A stretch of 50,375 bases of DNA from an uncultured bacterium (GCA_902766925.1 CACXFL010000094.1:1-50375), one strand, 5' to 3'. Shown: positions 26,901 to 35,923, counted from the first letter of the stretch. The notes: a model not told the origin generated them from the letters alone. Numbers and translations are program-made.

Positions 26901-27347
26901 ATGAATGAGTTTTTAGAAAAAGTTCAAAGAGTAAAACCTATAGTTAGGGTAAGAGGTATTCAATACGATAAAGAATTTTTTCTTCTAACTGAAATCAAGG
27001 CTGAAAAACAAAAGTTAATAGATGAGTTAACTAAATATCAAGAAAAGTATATTCAAGCAGTAACAGAACTAAATTCAGAAAGAGAGAGTGGAAGAAGGGA
27101 AAAATTAGATATTCTTGAGATAGGGATTGAAGCTATAAAATCTAAATGGATTGAGATTTTAAAACAAATTAGAGTAATAGAAGCAAAAGAACAAGCTCAA
27201 GAACAAGCAGTAAAAATTGCAAAAAGGAATTTAAAATCTGTAGAAAAATTACTTGAAATATATAATGAAGAATTAATTGAATTTGAAAAACATGAAGATT
27301 TAAAAGTAATGGATGATATAGCAGTTAGAATGTTTAATAATAATTAA
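26901..27347 (+). CDS. fliJ: Flagellar export chaperone FliJ
   Basis: A 148-residue, nearly all-helical protein with continuous heptads forming an antiparallel coiled coil, as in FliJ, the central stalk of the export ATPase. The length and place right after fliI are the main evidence, since FliJ sequences diverge widely. The end EEFEKHEDLKVMDDIAVRMF is consistent with the family's conserved E/K-rich close followed by a D-x-x-A-x-x-x-F type tail. Ten bases separate it from the next gene. Confidence 0.85.
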   Translation: MNEFLEKVQRVKPIVRVRGIQYDKEFFLLTEIKAEKQKLIDELTKYQEKYIQAVTELNSERESGRREKLDILEIGIEAIKSKWIEILKQIRVIEAKEQAQEQAVKIAKRNLKSVEKLLEIYNEELIEFEKHEDLKVMDDIAVRMFNNN

Positions 27348-27356
27348 GGTATAGGT

Positions 27357-28007
27357 ATGAAAATTACTAATAATCAAATCAAAACACTTCTATGGATAAA
27401 AATCGCTTTAATAGCATTAATTTTTTTAGTTATTAAGGGACATATATATTTTGGTGATAGAAGTTTAAATGCAGATGAGTCTCAAGATGATACTTCGTTG
27501 TCTTCTATAGTAAATCTTCCTAAATTAGATACTTCGAAGATGAGTAAGGAAGAAGCTGAAAAATATATAATTCTTATAGATAAGAAAAAACAAGAATTAG
27601 CTGATATGGAAAAATCTTTAACTGAAAGAAAGACTATTCTTGAAGAGATGCAAAAGAACATAGATGAGAGAATTAAAAAATTAGAGAATGAGAAATCCTT
27701 ATTTACAGATCTAGTAGATAAACAAATTGAACTTAGTGAAGAAAGAAAAAAGGAATTAGTTGATTTCTACAAAAAAATGCCTGCTAAAAAAGCTGCTCCA
27801 ATTTTTTCTACTATGAATCAAGATTTAGTGGTAGCATTGTTTAAGCTTCTACCACAAAAACAGGTAACTTCCATCCTTTCTGAGATGTCAGCAGATAAAT
27901 CTAAAGAGTTATCTGAATATTATGGAAGGGTAGGAGTACTTGATGAGTATAAGACTATGAATGATTTAAAAGACGCTATCAAAAAAGAATTTAAAGAATG
28001 TAGGTAG
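27357..28007 (+). CDS. motE: MotE-like flagellar protein (MgtE-N-type domain)
   Basis: A 216-residue protein with an N-terminal membrane helix (about residues 13-30), a coiled coil (about 55-125, with KKQELADMEKSLTERK) and a C-terminal MgtE-N-like module (KKMPAKKAAPIFSTMNQDLVVALFKLLPQKQVTSIL). This architecture matches MotE, a periplasmic chaperone of stator proteins described in Epsilonproteobacteria and common after fliJ in other groups. The assignment rests on architecture and position. It is the last gene of the flagellar operon in the window; about 325 bases without a gene follow. Confidence 0.82.
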   Translation: MKITNNQIKTLLWIKIALIALIFLVIKGHIYFGDRSLNADESQDDTSLSSIVNLPKLDTSKMSKEEAEKYIILIDKKKQELADMEKSLTERKTILEEMQKNIDERIKKLENEKSLFTDLVDKQIELSEERKKELVDFYKKMPAKKAAPIFSTMNQDLVVALFKLLPQKQVTSILSEMSADKSKELSEYYGRVGVLDEYKTMNDLKDAIKKEFKECR

Positions 28008-28332
28008 ACTATAGAATAATATGATCTAATTACATTGGTATTAGGAGTTAAGTTACCACGATAATAAAAGAGGATCAGTTTTTAATAGTTACTTATATAA
28101 ATGTTTTTAAAATTAAATCCTTCCGATAATTAAATATTTAAAACTTTGGCATTACTTTCTATCTTTTCTATTTTTAGTTAGGATAGATTTAGAATTTTAT
28201 TGACCCTATAATGATTGGTGTTAATATCTATTGTTAGTAGGATAGAAGTGTAGTGTAATTGGAAGTTAAGCATCTTACTAGTGTTACCAGTAGAATTAGA
28301 AACCTTTCGTGATTTTTATAGGGAGTTTTAAA
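28008..28332. other. Intergenic region after the flagellar operon
   Basis: About 325 bases without a supported gene. A perfect TATAAT lies at 28207-28212, but its -35 region (around 28184) is poor. A TGGCAT at 28146 is followed by T-rich bases rather than TTGC, so it is not a sigma-54 promoter. No strong hairpin terminator is visible. The downstream gene probably starts its own transcript here. Confidence 0.4.
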
Positions 28333-29061
28333 ATGAAACGAGTATTTGATTTGATGGTAGTGTTTTTTGTTATTTTTATGGTTTCTAATAAAGTGGTTGC
28401 TCAACAGATCAAGGTAGGTCCTGACACTGTATTTGATGGGGGAAATAGTTTAGCTGGATTTAACCTTCCCGATAACATTTGTAGTTCATATTTTTTAATA
28501 GATGATAAAACTCCCGTAGCGTATGAAGATTTGTTTTCATCTACTGAGGTATTAGAATTTGTTGGTAGTAAAGATCAGAGGGCAAAGATAAATGTAGAAG
28601 TAGTAAAAAAGGATGTATATTTTGATTCTGAATTAGGGTATAAGTTTTTATCTTCTACGATTAGAGGACCTCGTATTGAGGTTAAAAGTTCTGAACTGGA
28701 TGATTCTTTACTGGAGGGGATAATATATGTATCCTCTCAGACGATAAATTTTACTAAGATTTTAGCAGAGCTTTTAAATTTAAGTTACCTTGTGGAAGTT
28801 CCAAGATTGAAAGACATAGAACTTCCTAATGGAAGGTGGGCAAAAGCAACATATACAGCTTATGAACCTAGATTTTCTTATGAGAATCTAATTATAAAAG
28901 GATTTTTCTATGTGTTTTCTTACCATGAGGAACTTATAGCTATTCTAGATTATATGAGTATCCCATATATATTTACTTCTGATCATAAAATACTTGTTAG
29001 GGTAGGTGGAGAAAAACAGGATGCTACCTTATGGATGCTTAGAAATGTTCTTAGATTTTAG
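28333..29061 (+). CDS. Secreted protein, unknown
   Basis: I start at ATG 28333, where GGGAG lies 7-8 bases upstream, giving 242 residues; the longer frame begins at 28309. The N-terminus is a clean signal peptide ending NKVVAQQ. The body is mixed alpha/beta with hydrophobic strands (VYFDSELGYKFLSST, IIYVSSQTINFTKILAELLN, YVFSYHEELIAILDYMSIPY) and no catalytic motif. It lies between the flagellar operon and the Cys/His-rich membrane gene and might belong to either group or neither. I do not recognise the family. Confidence 0.75.
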   Translation: MKRVFDLMVVFFVIFMVSNKVVAQQIKVGPDTVFDGGNSLAGFNLPDNICSSYFLIDDKTPVAYEDLFSSTEVLEFVGSKDQRAKINVEVVKKDVYFDSELGYKFLSSTIRGPRIEVKSSELDDSLLEGIIYVSSQTINFTKILAELLNLSYLVEVPRLKDIELPNGRWAKATYTAYEPRFSYENLIIKGFFYVFSYHEELIAILDYMSIPYIFTSDHKILVRVGGEKQDATLWMLRNVLRF

Positions 29062-29183
29062 ACTTTGGATGAAACTTAGTAGCTAGGTTAATAAAACATC
29101 ATATTTTTCATCTTCTTACTTGCTTTATATATCATTTAGGTTATAGCTATGGTGGTGATTTTTTTATAAGGCAGGTAGAGGTT

Positions 29184-30485
29184 ATGAAAAGGTGGAATGT
29201 TTTTTTTAGAATAGTTATTGGATATGTGTGGGGGCTTTGCATTTTATTTTTATTAACTAGTCAAGCATTCTGCCTAGATCAAGATAGTCCTGAAGGTATT
29301 AAAAAAATTGTTTCTGAATTTATACATTCCCTAGATCCGGATCATGCTTGCTCTTGTGAACATCATACCTATAACCATAAAGAATTAGATGATTTGGAAA
29401 TTGATCATGTATGTGAGTGTTCCAAGCAAGGATGTCACTGTCACGATATATGTGATCACGATGAAGATCATGGACTAGAAGCTGGATTTATAGAAGTTGA
29501 AGAGGAAAATAACGATAAGAAACATATAGAGCATGTGAATACACAAGAACACTCCAAAGATCATCATAATCACCACCCTCATCACCATCATCATCATCTT
29601 AATAATTCTAATTTTGTAGTAGTAGTTGGTAGTTATTTAAAAGATACAGCTAAGCATATAAAAGAGGCAGTTGATATTAAGGAGCTAAGTTGGAAGGTTC
29701 GCCGATATGTGAGTATGAACCGGGATGCTTCCGCAGTTATTAAAAAACATCTTCTAAATCTTATGTTTATCTGGCCTATGTCAGAATCTTTGGAAGTGCT
29801 TTCTGCTCCCATAGTTGGAACTTTGGGGGTAGAGGCTCAACTTCCAAGTTACATTTTGATTCCTACTGTGGGAGTTTTATCCTTAGTAGCTCTTCCTGGA
29901 ATTTGTCCACTTTGTACTCTGCTGTTGATGGTATATCCTCTACGTCCAGTTCATGAAAGTATTACTAAAATAAGACAACTACTTACTAAAGTTTTAACTT
30001 ATAAAATACCCTATACAGATAGGATGTCTTTCTTTAAAACACAGGATAGAATACTTTATCTACAAGGTGATAGAGATCATATTGTTGATAATAAAAGTGC
30101 TTTTTTAACGGTTAGTTCCAGTAGTATCGAAGGATTTATTATCCAAGACGGAGATATAGAACAAATACTTGAAGTAATATATTTTTACGATGGATCAGAT
30201 TCTTATATTTCTTCTTTAAGGCTGTCTTCTAAATTTCAAGAACTTGATCCTCTGATAAGAAAGAAGATTATTAAAGAACTTGGTTCAAATATATACAGCT
30301 TTTCTAAAAAAGCTGGTTTTTTAGAAAAGCTGTATAAGAGTGATGAAAACTATATAAAAGATCAGTTTTTTGTTGAAAATTTTGAAAATAAGGAAGACCT
30401 TTATATTGCATTTAAAAGGACATCAATGTTTCTTTCAAAAAAAGTATCTATAGGTTGTAGTGGGTTGTTTTCACAGCATCAGTGA
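29184..30485 (+). CDS. Cys/His-rich membrane protein, putative metal binding, unknown family
   Basis: A 433-residue protein. A signal or anchor helix lies at about residues 7-29. A soluble region (50-140) holds seven Cys (56, 58, 77, 79, 84, 86, 90) and more than twenty His, including the pattern CECSKQGCHCHDICDHDEDH and a near-continuous His run at 128-138. A hydrophobic hairpin at about 222-252 contains CPLC (241-244). The C-terminal 150 residues are mixed and unrecognised. The composition suggests zinc, copper or nickel binding outside the cytoplasm or at the membrane. GCAGG/GAGG precedes the start. A perfect 20-bp inverted repeat lies inside the coding region (30292-30336). An MFS gene follows about 90 bases later. 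Confidence 0.78.
   Translation: MKRWNVFFRIVIGYVWGLCILFLLTSQAFCLDQDSPEGIKKIVSEFIHSLDPDHACSCEHHTYNHKELDDLEIDHVCECSKQGCHCHDICDHDEDHGLEAGFIEVEEENNDKKHIEHVNTQEHSKDHHNHHPHHHHHHLNNSNFVVVVGSYLKDTAKHIKEAVDIKELSWKVRRYVSMNRDASAVIKKHLLNLMFIWPMSESLEVLSAPIVGTLGVEAQLPSYILIPTVGVLSLVALPGICPLCTLLLMVYPLRPVHESITKIRQLLTKVLTYKIPYTDRMSFFKTQDRILYLQGDRDHIVDNKSAFLTVSSSSIEGFIIQDGDIEQILEVIYFYDGSDSYISSLRLSSKFQELDPLIRKKIIKELGSNIYSFSKKAGFLEKLYKSDENYIKDQFFVENFENKEDLYIAFKRTSMFLSKKVSIGCSGLFSQHQ
30292..30336. repeat. Perfect 20-bp inverted repeat inside a coding region
   Basis: Bases 30292-30311 are the exact reverse complement of 30317-30336, with a 5-base GCTGG loop. The hairpin lies within the Cys/His-rich membrane gene and encodes part of a helix (IYSFSKKAGFLEKLYK). 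No T-run follows the second arm, so it is not a classical terminator, but the folded mRNA would be very stable. Confidence 0.9.
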
Positions 30486-30572
30486 TATCTTTTTGAGGAA
30501 AAATATGACACAATATAGATATACGTTCTTTTAATTATTCTCAAAATGTGTGGAGTCAAATAATAATCGTAT

Positions 30573-31754
30573 ATGCAAAACATAAAGATTAATAAGCTGT
30601 GGATATCTGTCGGTTTTTTAGTGCTGTTATTGTATGGGTATTTTGATAGTATACGATTCCCTCTTATCCCTATTTTTTCTAAAGTTTTTGAAATAGATTA
30701 TGCTCATACTAGCTTATTTTTGGCTTTTGGATACCTGGGATCTATCATCTCTTCAGTTATTCTTTTGCTTTTAGTGTATAAATATTCTTTAAAAAATATC
30801 ACAGCTATAATTCTTACTCTGATTGTTATTATATGTGTATCAGCATATATAGTTACTGGATATTTTAGTTTGATCTTATTTGGAGCTATTTATGGAGCTC
30901 TGATTACCCTTTTAAATTCTCTGTCTAATATGATTATCTTAAATAATACCCCGCCACATCTATCCGGGAAATATATATCTGGGGGGCAAGCTCTGTATGG
31001 TCTAAGTTGTATTTGTGTTCCGTGGATAGTAGCTAGAATTTTTACCACAGATATTGGGTGGAGATGGTGTTTTTATCTAGCATTACCTTTTACGCTTTTT
31101 ATACTTACACTGGTATTGATATGTAAATACAGGGATATACACGATCATTCTATAGCCCATAGAGATGATGTTAAGTATCATCATAGGGTAACATTGAAAG
31201 AAGTAAAACTTACAGTATTAGAAAAAATATCTGTGCTTATGTTTTCTATATATGTAGCAGGAGAAGTTATAGGGGTGTCTTGGATGACAACTATTCTGAT
31301 ACAAAAATATAATTTTACAGTGGATTCTGCTAAAAGTATAGTAACCATGTTTTTTGTTTTGTTTACTGCATGTAGGCTACTTTGTGTGAGTGTATCCAAA
31401 CCTAGTAATGAAAAATTTATGATTTTAGCGAGTCTTTTTGGATGTATAATCTGTTTTGTTCTAGGGGGATATGTAGATCCACTGTTTTTCATAGGATTTG
31501 GTATAGTATCTCCAGTATATCCTCTGTTTATGGCAAATATCACAAGGCGAGATCCACTTCGAACTAATGCTCTTGCAATATGGATACTGGTTTTTACTCA
31601 ACTTATTGTATGTATTCTAACCTTTAGTATGGGACGTGTGATAGATACTCTTGGAGTAAATACAGCTGCGATGATTCCTCCTATTATTTTACTTCTTGCT
31701 TGGATTGGACTATGTAAGGTTATTCCGACATCAAAGCAAATAGAAAATAATTAA
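30573..31754 (+). CDS. MFS transporter (paralog A)
   Basis: A 393-residue polytopic protein with about 12 membrane helices in two six-helix halves joined by a charged, His-containing loop (YRDIHDHSIAHRDDVKYHH). It is a major facilitator; substrate unknown. Helix 1 carries YGYFDSIRFPLIPIFSK, shared with the paralog at 33021. Other shared segments are NNTPPHLSGKYISGGQALYGLSCICVPWIV and DIGWRWCFY. The ribosome site is weak: GGAG lies about 17 bases upstream. The paralog follows after one lipoprotein gene, so this is a local duplication. Confidence 0.88.
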   Translation: MQNIKINKLWISVGFLVLLLYGYFDSIRFPLIPIFSKVFEIDYAHTSLFLAFGYLGSIISSVILLLLVYKYSLKNITAIILTLIVIICVSAYIVTGYFSLILFGAIYGALITLLNSLSNMIILNNTPPHLSGKYISGGQALYGLSCICVPWIVARIFTTDIGWRWCFYLALPFTLFILTLVLICKYRDIHDHSIAHRDDVKYHHRVTLKEVKLTVLEKISVLMFSIYVAGEVIGVSWMTTILIQKYNFTVDSAKSIVTMFFVLFTACRLLCVSVSKPSNEKFMILASLFGCIICFVLGGYVDPLFFIGFGIVSPVYPLFMANITRRDPLRTNALAIWILVFTQLIVCILTFSMGRVIDTLGVNTAAMIPPIILLLAWIGLCKVIPTSKQIENN

Positions 31755-31863
31755 AAGACAGATTTGTGAAATATAGAAAACGGTACAAGACTTGCTAATG
31801 GCTTTGTATATGTTGTAGAATAGTGATAGTGATTGTATATGTTATTTTTATGGAGTGAAGATA

Positions 31864-32754
31864 ATGAAAAGAATTTTATGTATTTTTGGAATAGTGGTTT
31901 TTGCTTATAGTTTTATTTCTTGTAGAAGTTGGGGAAAGGAATCTGAACTTGAAGGGGTAGTACCTGCAAGCTATCGTGATGGACCTACTGCAATTACAGA
32001 ATTTTTACCAGCAGATTGTCAGGAAAAAAATCCTTCCAAAGCGATTGTAGAAAATATTCAAATGTTTACCCCATACATGCATATGCATCCAAACCATGAT
32101 TTAAAAAATACAATATCTACTGAATTTTGGTATTATGTTCTGCCAGAAACATGTGCTAATCCTGCAGATACCAGTAAAATTAGACCTACTGATTCCTATA
32201 GAGATATACAACTTGAAGAAAATAGTACAACTCGTAATGCATATACTCTTAAAACAAAATTAGAAAAACATGGTAAGAATGTACTGCAAGCACTTGCTCC
32301 AGCAATATATAATGATGGAAGAAAGTGTGTGATACGTTCTGTGGGAAGTGATAAAAAATATACATATAAACTTGATGATTCATGTTTTTATTTACATGAA
32401 AAATCTGGACCTGGGCTGTCAGACAAAGAATTTAGAGATAAGGGAGTTTTAGCTGATTATTTGCCTTGGAGTAGTAAATTCGATTCTATTTTCTCTAAGT
32501 ATAAGGGACGTTGGATAGTATGGAATTTTGAAATTGGTCAATTTCCTACAACCTATGAGAATGAAGCTCAAGCTGAAAGAATATGGCGTCATCCTACTTC
32601 TTTTGAAGAATTTAGAAGAACTTTCCAAGAAGGTGCAGATAAGTTAAATCTTAAAGTATATTCTGAAGATAATGGAGTTAAGTTCTATTTTATTAAAGTA
32701 AATGATTCTAAGTTTGCTAGTCAGGTATATGAACTAACTTACCTTTTTAAATAA
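31864..32754 (+). CDS. Lipoprotein, unknown
   Basis: A 296-residue lipoprotein (AYSFISC lipobox). I place the start at ATG 31864, 8 bases after GGAG; the longer frame begins at GTG 31855. The body has several Trp and paired Cys and motifs such as TPYMHMHPNHDLKN, GRWIVWNFEIGQFPTTYENE and RIWRHPTSFEEFRRTFQ, which look like a compact secreted domain of mixed structure. The HMHPNH cluster could bind metal, but no family is recognised. It lies between two MFS paralogs and is followed by a terminator, so it may be co-transcribed with the first transporter. Confidence 0.78.
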   Translation: MKRILCIFGIVVFAYSFISCRSWGKESELEGVVPASYRDGPTAITEFLPADCQEKNPSKAIVENIQMFTPYMHMHPNHDLKNTISTEFWYYVLPETCANPADTSKIRPTDSYRDIQLEENSTTRNAYTLKTKLEKHGKNVLQALAPAIYNDGRKCVIRSVGSDKKYTYKLDDSCFYLHEKSGPGLSDKEFRDKGVLADYLPWSSKFDSIFSKYKGRWIVWNFEIGQFPTTYENEAQAERIWRHPTSFEEFRRTFQEGADKLNLKVYSEDNGVKFYFIKVNDSKFASQVYELTYLFK

Positions 32755-32796
32755 GTAATTAACCATATAAGTAGATAGTAGATATAACATACTAAG

Positions 32797-32838
32797 AAGG
32801 TTCTGTACTTTTCAAGAGTACAGAGCCTTTTCTTTTTT
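32797..32838 (+). terminator. Rho-independent terminator
   Basis: A 13-bp stem (32797-32809 with 32817-32829, one G-U pair) and 7-base loop followed by a T-rich tract. It ends the transcript containing MFS paralog A and the lipoprotein and separates it from paralog B. Confidence 0.92.
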
Positions 32839-33020
32839 GCCGTTTTATAGATAGTAGTCTAATTAATGATCCTTTTACTATTATGTTGGAATATTATGTT
32901 TTTTCTGATACAAAAACTAGGATTAGGAATTAAATGGAAATTTATACAGCCTATCTTGAATTATGTGTGATTATAAGATGGGTTGGATTGTGTATATTTG
33001 ATGCAGATGAGGTCAGCTTC

Positions 33021-34205
33021 GTGAGTAAAGTTGATAAAATAAAGATAAATGTTCTGTGGATTAGTGTTGGATATCTAGCGATGTTAGCATTCGGGTATTT
33101 TGACAGTATAAGATATCCTCTGATTCCTGTATTTTCTCAAGTGTTTAGTGTTAATTACGCACACAGTAGCTTGTTTATGGCTTGTGGTTATTATGGTTCT
33201 ATAATTTCATGTTTGTTTCTTTTAAAACTGGTTTATAGATACTCTTTAAAAACTATTACAATGATAGTTTTATTAGGAACTTTAATAGTATGCTTATGTG
33301 CAGGGATTATTACAGAGTACAGAGCTTTGGTACTGTATGGGACAATATATGGAGCTTTTATAACATCGCTAAACTCTCTATCCACTATGATTATTTTAAA
33401 TAATACTCCAGCACATCTATCTGGGAAATATATATCTGGAGCTCAAGCGTTGTATGGGTTGAGCTGTATATGTGTGCCTTGGATAGTAGCTAAAATATTT
33501 ACTTCAGGTATAGGATGGAGATGGTGTTTTTATGTAATTACTCCATTAGTAGTTTTTATTTTAGTAATTACCCTTATTTCAACTCTTAAAGATAGAAATA
33601 AACTAAAACTTGAAGATGTAAAAGAAGTTAAAGAAAATAAGAAAAAAACAGTGGTTAGTTCTAAACTTTCTGCACTGGAGAAGGTTTCGGTTTTTGTTCT
33701 AGCAATATACGTAGTAGGTGAAGTAGTTGGAGTTGCTTGGATGCCTACGATTCTTATAGAAAAATATGGGTTTACAGTAGATAGTTGTAAAATTATTGTT
33801 ACTCTGTTTTTTGTTCTGTTTACTATATCTAGGTTTTCATGTGTTAAGATATCTAGCCCTAGTAATGAAAAAAATATTATTCTTACAGTACTACTACTGT
33901 GTGTAATAAGTTTTATTCTTGGAGGATATCTTAATCCTTGGTTCTTCATAGGGTTTGGACTGCTTGCTCCAGTGTTTCCTCTTTTTATGGCAAATCTTTC
34001 CCGTCGTGATCCTCCTAGAACCAACGCTATTACTCTTTGGGTACTGATATGTACTCAAACAATACTGGGAGTACTTACTTTTGTTTTAGGAAAAATTATA
34101 GATACTCTTGGGGTAAATATTGCTATAATTATCTCTCCAATTATACTGATTTTAACAATGGTTGGAGTGTTTAGGGTGATACCTTCTTCAAAAAATTTAC
34201 AGTAG
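33021..34205 (+). CDS. MFS transporter (paralog B)
   Basis: A 394-residue protein with about 12 membrane helices. I choose GTG 33021 as the start: TGAGG lies 8 bases upstream and the N-terminus (SKVDKIKINVLWISVGYL) then lines up with paralog A (QNIKINKLWISVGFL). The frame from 32934 would add 29 unrelated residues. It is clearly homologous to paralog A along its whole length (FGYFDSIRYPLIPVFSQ, NNTPAHLSGKYISGAQALYG, GIGWRWCFY, MANLSRRDPPRTNA). The central loop is Lys-rich instead of His-rich, which may mean different regulation or substrate. hldE follows 27 bases after the stop and is probably co-transcribed. Confidence 0.9.
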   Translation: MSKVDKIKINVLWISVGYLAMLAFGYFDSIRYPLIPVFSQVFSVNYAHSSLFMACGYYGSIISCLFLLKLVYRYSLKTITMIVLLGTLIVCLCAGIITEYRALVLYGTIYGAFITSLNSLSTMIILNNTPAHLSGKYISGAQALYGLSCICVPWIVAKIFTSGIGWRWCFYVITPLVVFILVITLISTLKDRNKLKLEDVKEVKENKKKTVVSSKLSALEKVSVFVLAIYVVGEVVGVAWMPTILIEKYGFTVDSCKIIVTLFFVLFTISRFSCVKISSPSNEKNIILTVLLLCVISFILGGYLNPWFFIGFGLLAPVFPLFMANLSRRDPPRTNAITLWVLICTQTILGVLTFVLGKIIDTLGVNIAIIISPIILILTMVGVFRVIPSSKNLQ

Positions 34206-34232
34206 TGTTGAGATAATCTATAAGGATAAAAC

Positions 34233-35708
34233 ATGAAAATAGCTAAGCCAGTATGGATGAATCAAGATAAAAAAATCAATATAGTAGTGGTTGGGGATTT
34301 GATGCTGGATCAGTATGTAGATACTGATGTTAAAAGGATATCTCCTGAAGCCCCGGTACCAGTATGTAATGTATCTTCTGTTTTTTATAGAGCAGGGGGA
34401 GCTTCTAACTCAGCTTTAAATATTCAACTAGCAGGGGGATGTACTCATCTATATGGATTTACAGGTAAAGATGAAGCAAGAAATATTCTTGTAGGATTAC
34501 TGGAAGAAAAAAAAGTGGATACCAGGGGAGTTAGTTGTGTAGATGGATTTGATACTATAAAAAAAATAAGATTAAGTTCTGAAAGACAACAAATAGTAAG
34601 AGTAGATATAGAAAAAAAATTTGATTTTACAACTTCTTATAGAAATGAACTTCTTAGGGGTATTAAAAAACTATCAAACATTGATGCTATACTTCTTAGT
34701 GATTATGGTAAAGGTACTTTGGATAGAGATTTTATAGGATCTGTAATTAGCTACGCTAAGGAGAGAAATATTCCGGTAGTAATAGATCCTAAAGGTAACG
34801 ATTATACTAAATACAGCGGAGCTACTGTTATCACTCCTAATAGAGGGGAAGCTTGTCTTGCTCTCAATTTAAAAAATGATAGCTCAGTTTCTAAAGAAAG
34901 GTTGGCTAAAGAGTTAAAAGAAAGATTTGGTATAGAGTATGTTCTTTTGACCTTAGGTCAAGATGGAATGTATCTTTACGGTGGAGAACTTAGTGAAGGG
35001 ATACATCTAAAAGCTCAAGCAAGAGAGGTATATGATGTTTCTGGAGCTGGAGATACTGTAGCAGCAGTACTAGCTTTAGCTTTAGGATCTGGGATTGATG
35101 TTATAGAAGCTGTAACTCTTTCTAATATTGCTGCTGGAGTTGTGGTGGAAAAATGGGGAACTACCCCTATAACTAAAGATGAGCTTCTCGTAGCTATTGA
35201 TAATTATGAGGGTACAAGTTCTTACGGAGCTGGTGTTAAATCTAAGATTAAAGATCTAGAGTATCTAAAAGCTCATATTAAAACAAAAGATCAAAGAAAG
35301 AAAAAAGTGGTATTCACTAACGGATGTTTTGATATTCTGCATGCAGGACATGTTTCGTACCTTGAGAAAGCCTCTCGTCTTGGTGATGAACTTGTAGTTG
35401 CTGTTAACTCTGATAGCTCGGTAAAAAGATTAAAAGGCCAAGATAGACCCATAAACTCAGAAGAAAATAGAGCATACCTTGTAGCAGCCCTTAGTTTTGT
35501 AGATTATGTGGTAATTTTTGGTGAAGATACTCCAAAACGAGTGATAGATGAGCTGATACCGGATGTACTTGTTAAAGGATCTGATTGGAAAGTAGAAAAC
35601 ATAGTTGGAGCAGATACTGTAATTAAAAATGGAGGTAAGGTAGAAACTATAGATTTGGTTGAAGGACTTTCTACTACAAATCTAATAGGAAAAATTAAAG
35701 GTAATTAA
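34233..35708 (+). CDS. hldE: Bifunctional heptose kinase/adenylyltransferase HldE (RfaE)
   Basis: A 491-residue enzyme of the ADP-L-glycero-D-manno-heptose pathway for LPS inner core. The N-terminal half is a PfkB/ribokinase-type D-glycero-beta-D-manno-heptose-7-phosphate kinase (VVGDLMLDQYVDTDVKRISP, then the anion-hole motif DVSGAGDTVAAVLAL). The C-terminal half is the heptose-1-phosphate adenylyltransferase (FTNGCFDILHAGHVSYLEKA, about residues 361-380; KGSDWKVENIVGAD; GLSTTNLI). Both active sites look intact and length is normal. AAGGAT precedes the start. It shows the organism makes heptose-containing LPS. A strong terminator follows. Confidence 0.97.
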   Translation: MKIAKPVWMNQDKKINIVVVGDLMLDQYVDTDVKRISPEAPVPVCNVSSVFYRAGGASNSALNIQLAGGCTHLYGFTGKDEARNILVGLLEEKKVDTRGVSCVDGFDTIKKIRLSSERQQIVRVDIEKKFDFTTSYRNELLRGIKKLSNIDAILLSDYGKGTLDRDFIGSVISYAKERNIPVVIDPKGNDYTKYSGATVITPNRGEACLALNLKNDSSVSKERLAKELKERFGIEYVLLTLGQDGMYLYGGELSEGIHLKAQAREVYDVSGAGDTVAAVLALALGSGIDVIEAVTLSNIAAGVVVEKWGTTPITKDELLVAIDNYEGTSSYGAGVKSKIKDLEYLKAHIKTKDQRKKKVVFTNGCFDILHAGHVSYLEKASRLGDELVVAVNSDSSVKRLKGQDRPINSEENRAYLVAALSFVDYVVIFGEDTPKRVIDELIPDVLVKGSDWKVENIVGADTVIKNGGKVETIDLVEGLSTTNLIGKIKGN

Positions 35709-35736
35709 TAATTATATATATTAATGTGTTGATCCT

Positions 35737-35775
35737 AAAAAAGCTTCTATGTTTGAAACATAGAAGCTTTTTTTT
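35737..35775 (+). terminator. Rho-independent terminator after hldE
   Basis: A perfect 15-bp stem (35737-35751 with 35759-35773) around a 7-base loop, followed by T's. Its T-run leads directly into the -35 element of the next promoter. Confidence 0.95.
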
Positions 35776-35801
35776 GACAATAGGATCTTTAAAACTAAAT
35801 A
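35774..35801 (+). promoter_or_regulatory. Candidate sigma-70 promoter for the first S41 gene
   Basis: A perfect TTGACA (35774-35779) and TAAATA (35796-35801) spaced 16 bases apart, about 120 bases before the S41 start. It abuts the hldE terminator. Confidence 0.55.
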
Positions 35802-35923
35802 ACTATCTATTAATACTGGTATTATTAAATTTACAAATAGTTCTAAAATACTCATAGACAAGCTGAAAAACTTAGTGTAGACGATGTAACTTATCAATAA
35901 TTACTATTATTTAGGAGAATTCA

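Noticed and set aside
28146-28160. Possible second sigma-54 promoter before the 28333 gene
   Set aside because: TGGCAT is present but the -12 part is TCTA-like rather than TTGC, so the essential GC is missing.
29560-29600. Run of His codons resembling an engineered His tag
   Set aside because: It lies inside a longer natural Cys/His-rich region with mixed CAT/CAC codons and native flanks.
33530-34024. 164-codon minus-strand open frame opposite MFS paralog B
   Set aside because: It is a shadow of the strongly conserved MFS frame, has no ribosome site and has a non-protein-like composition.
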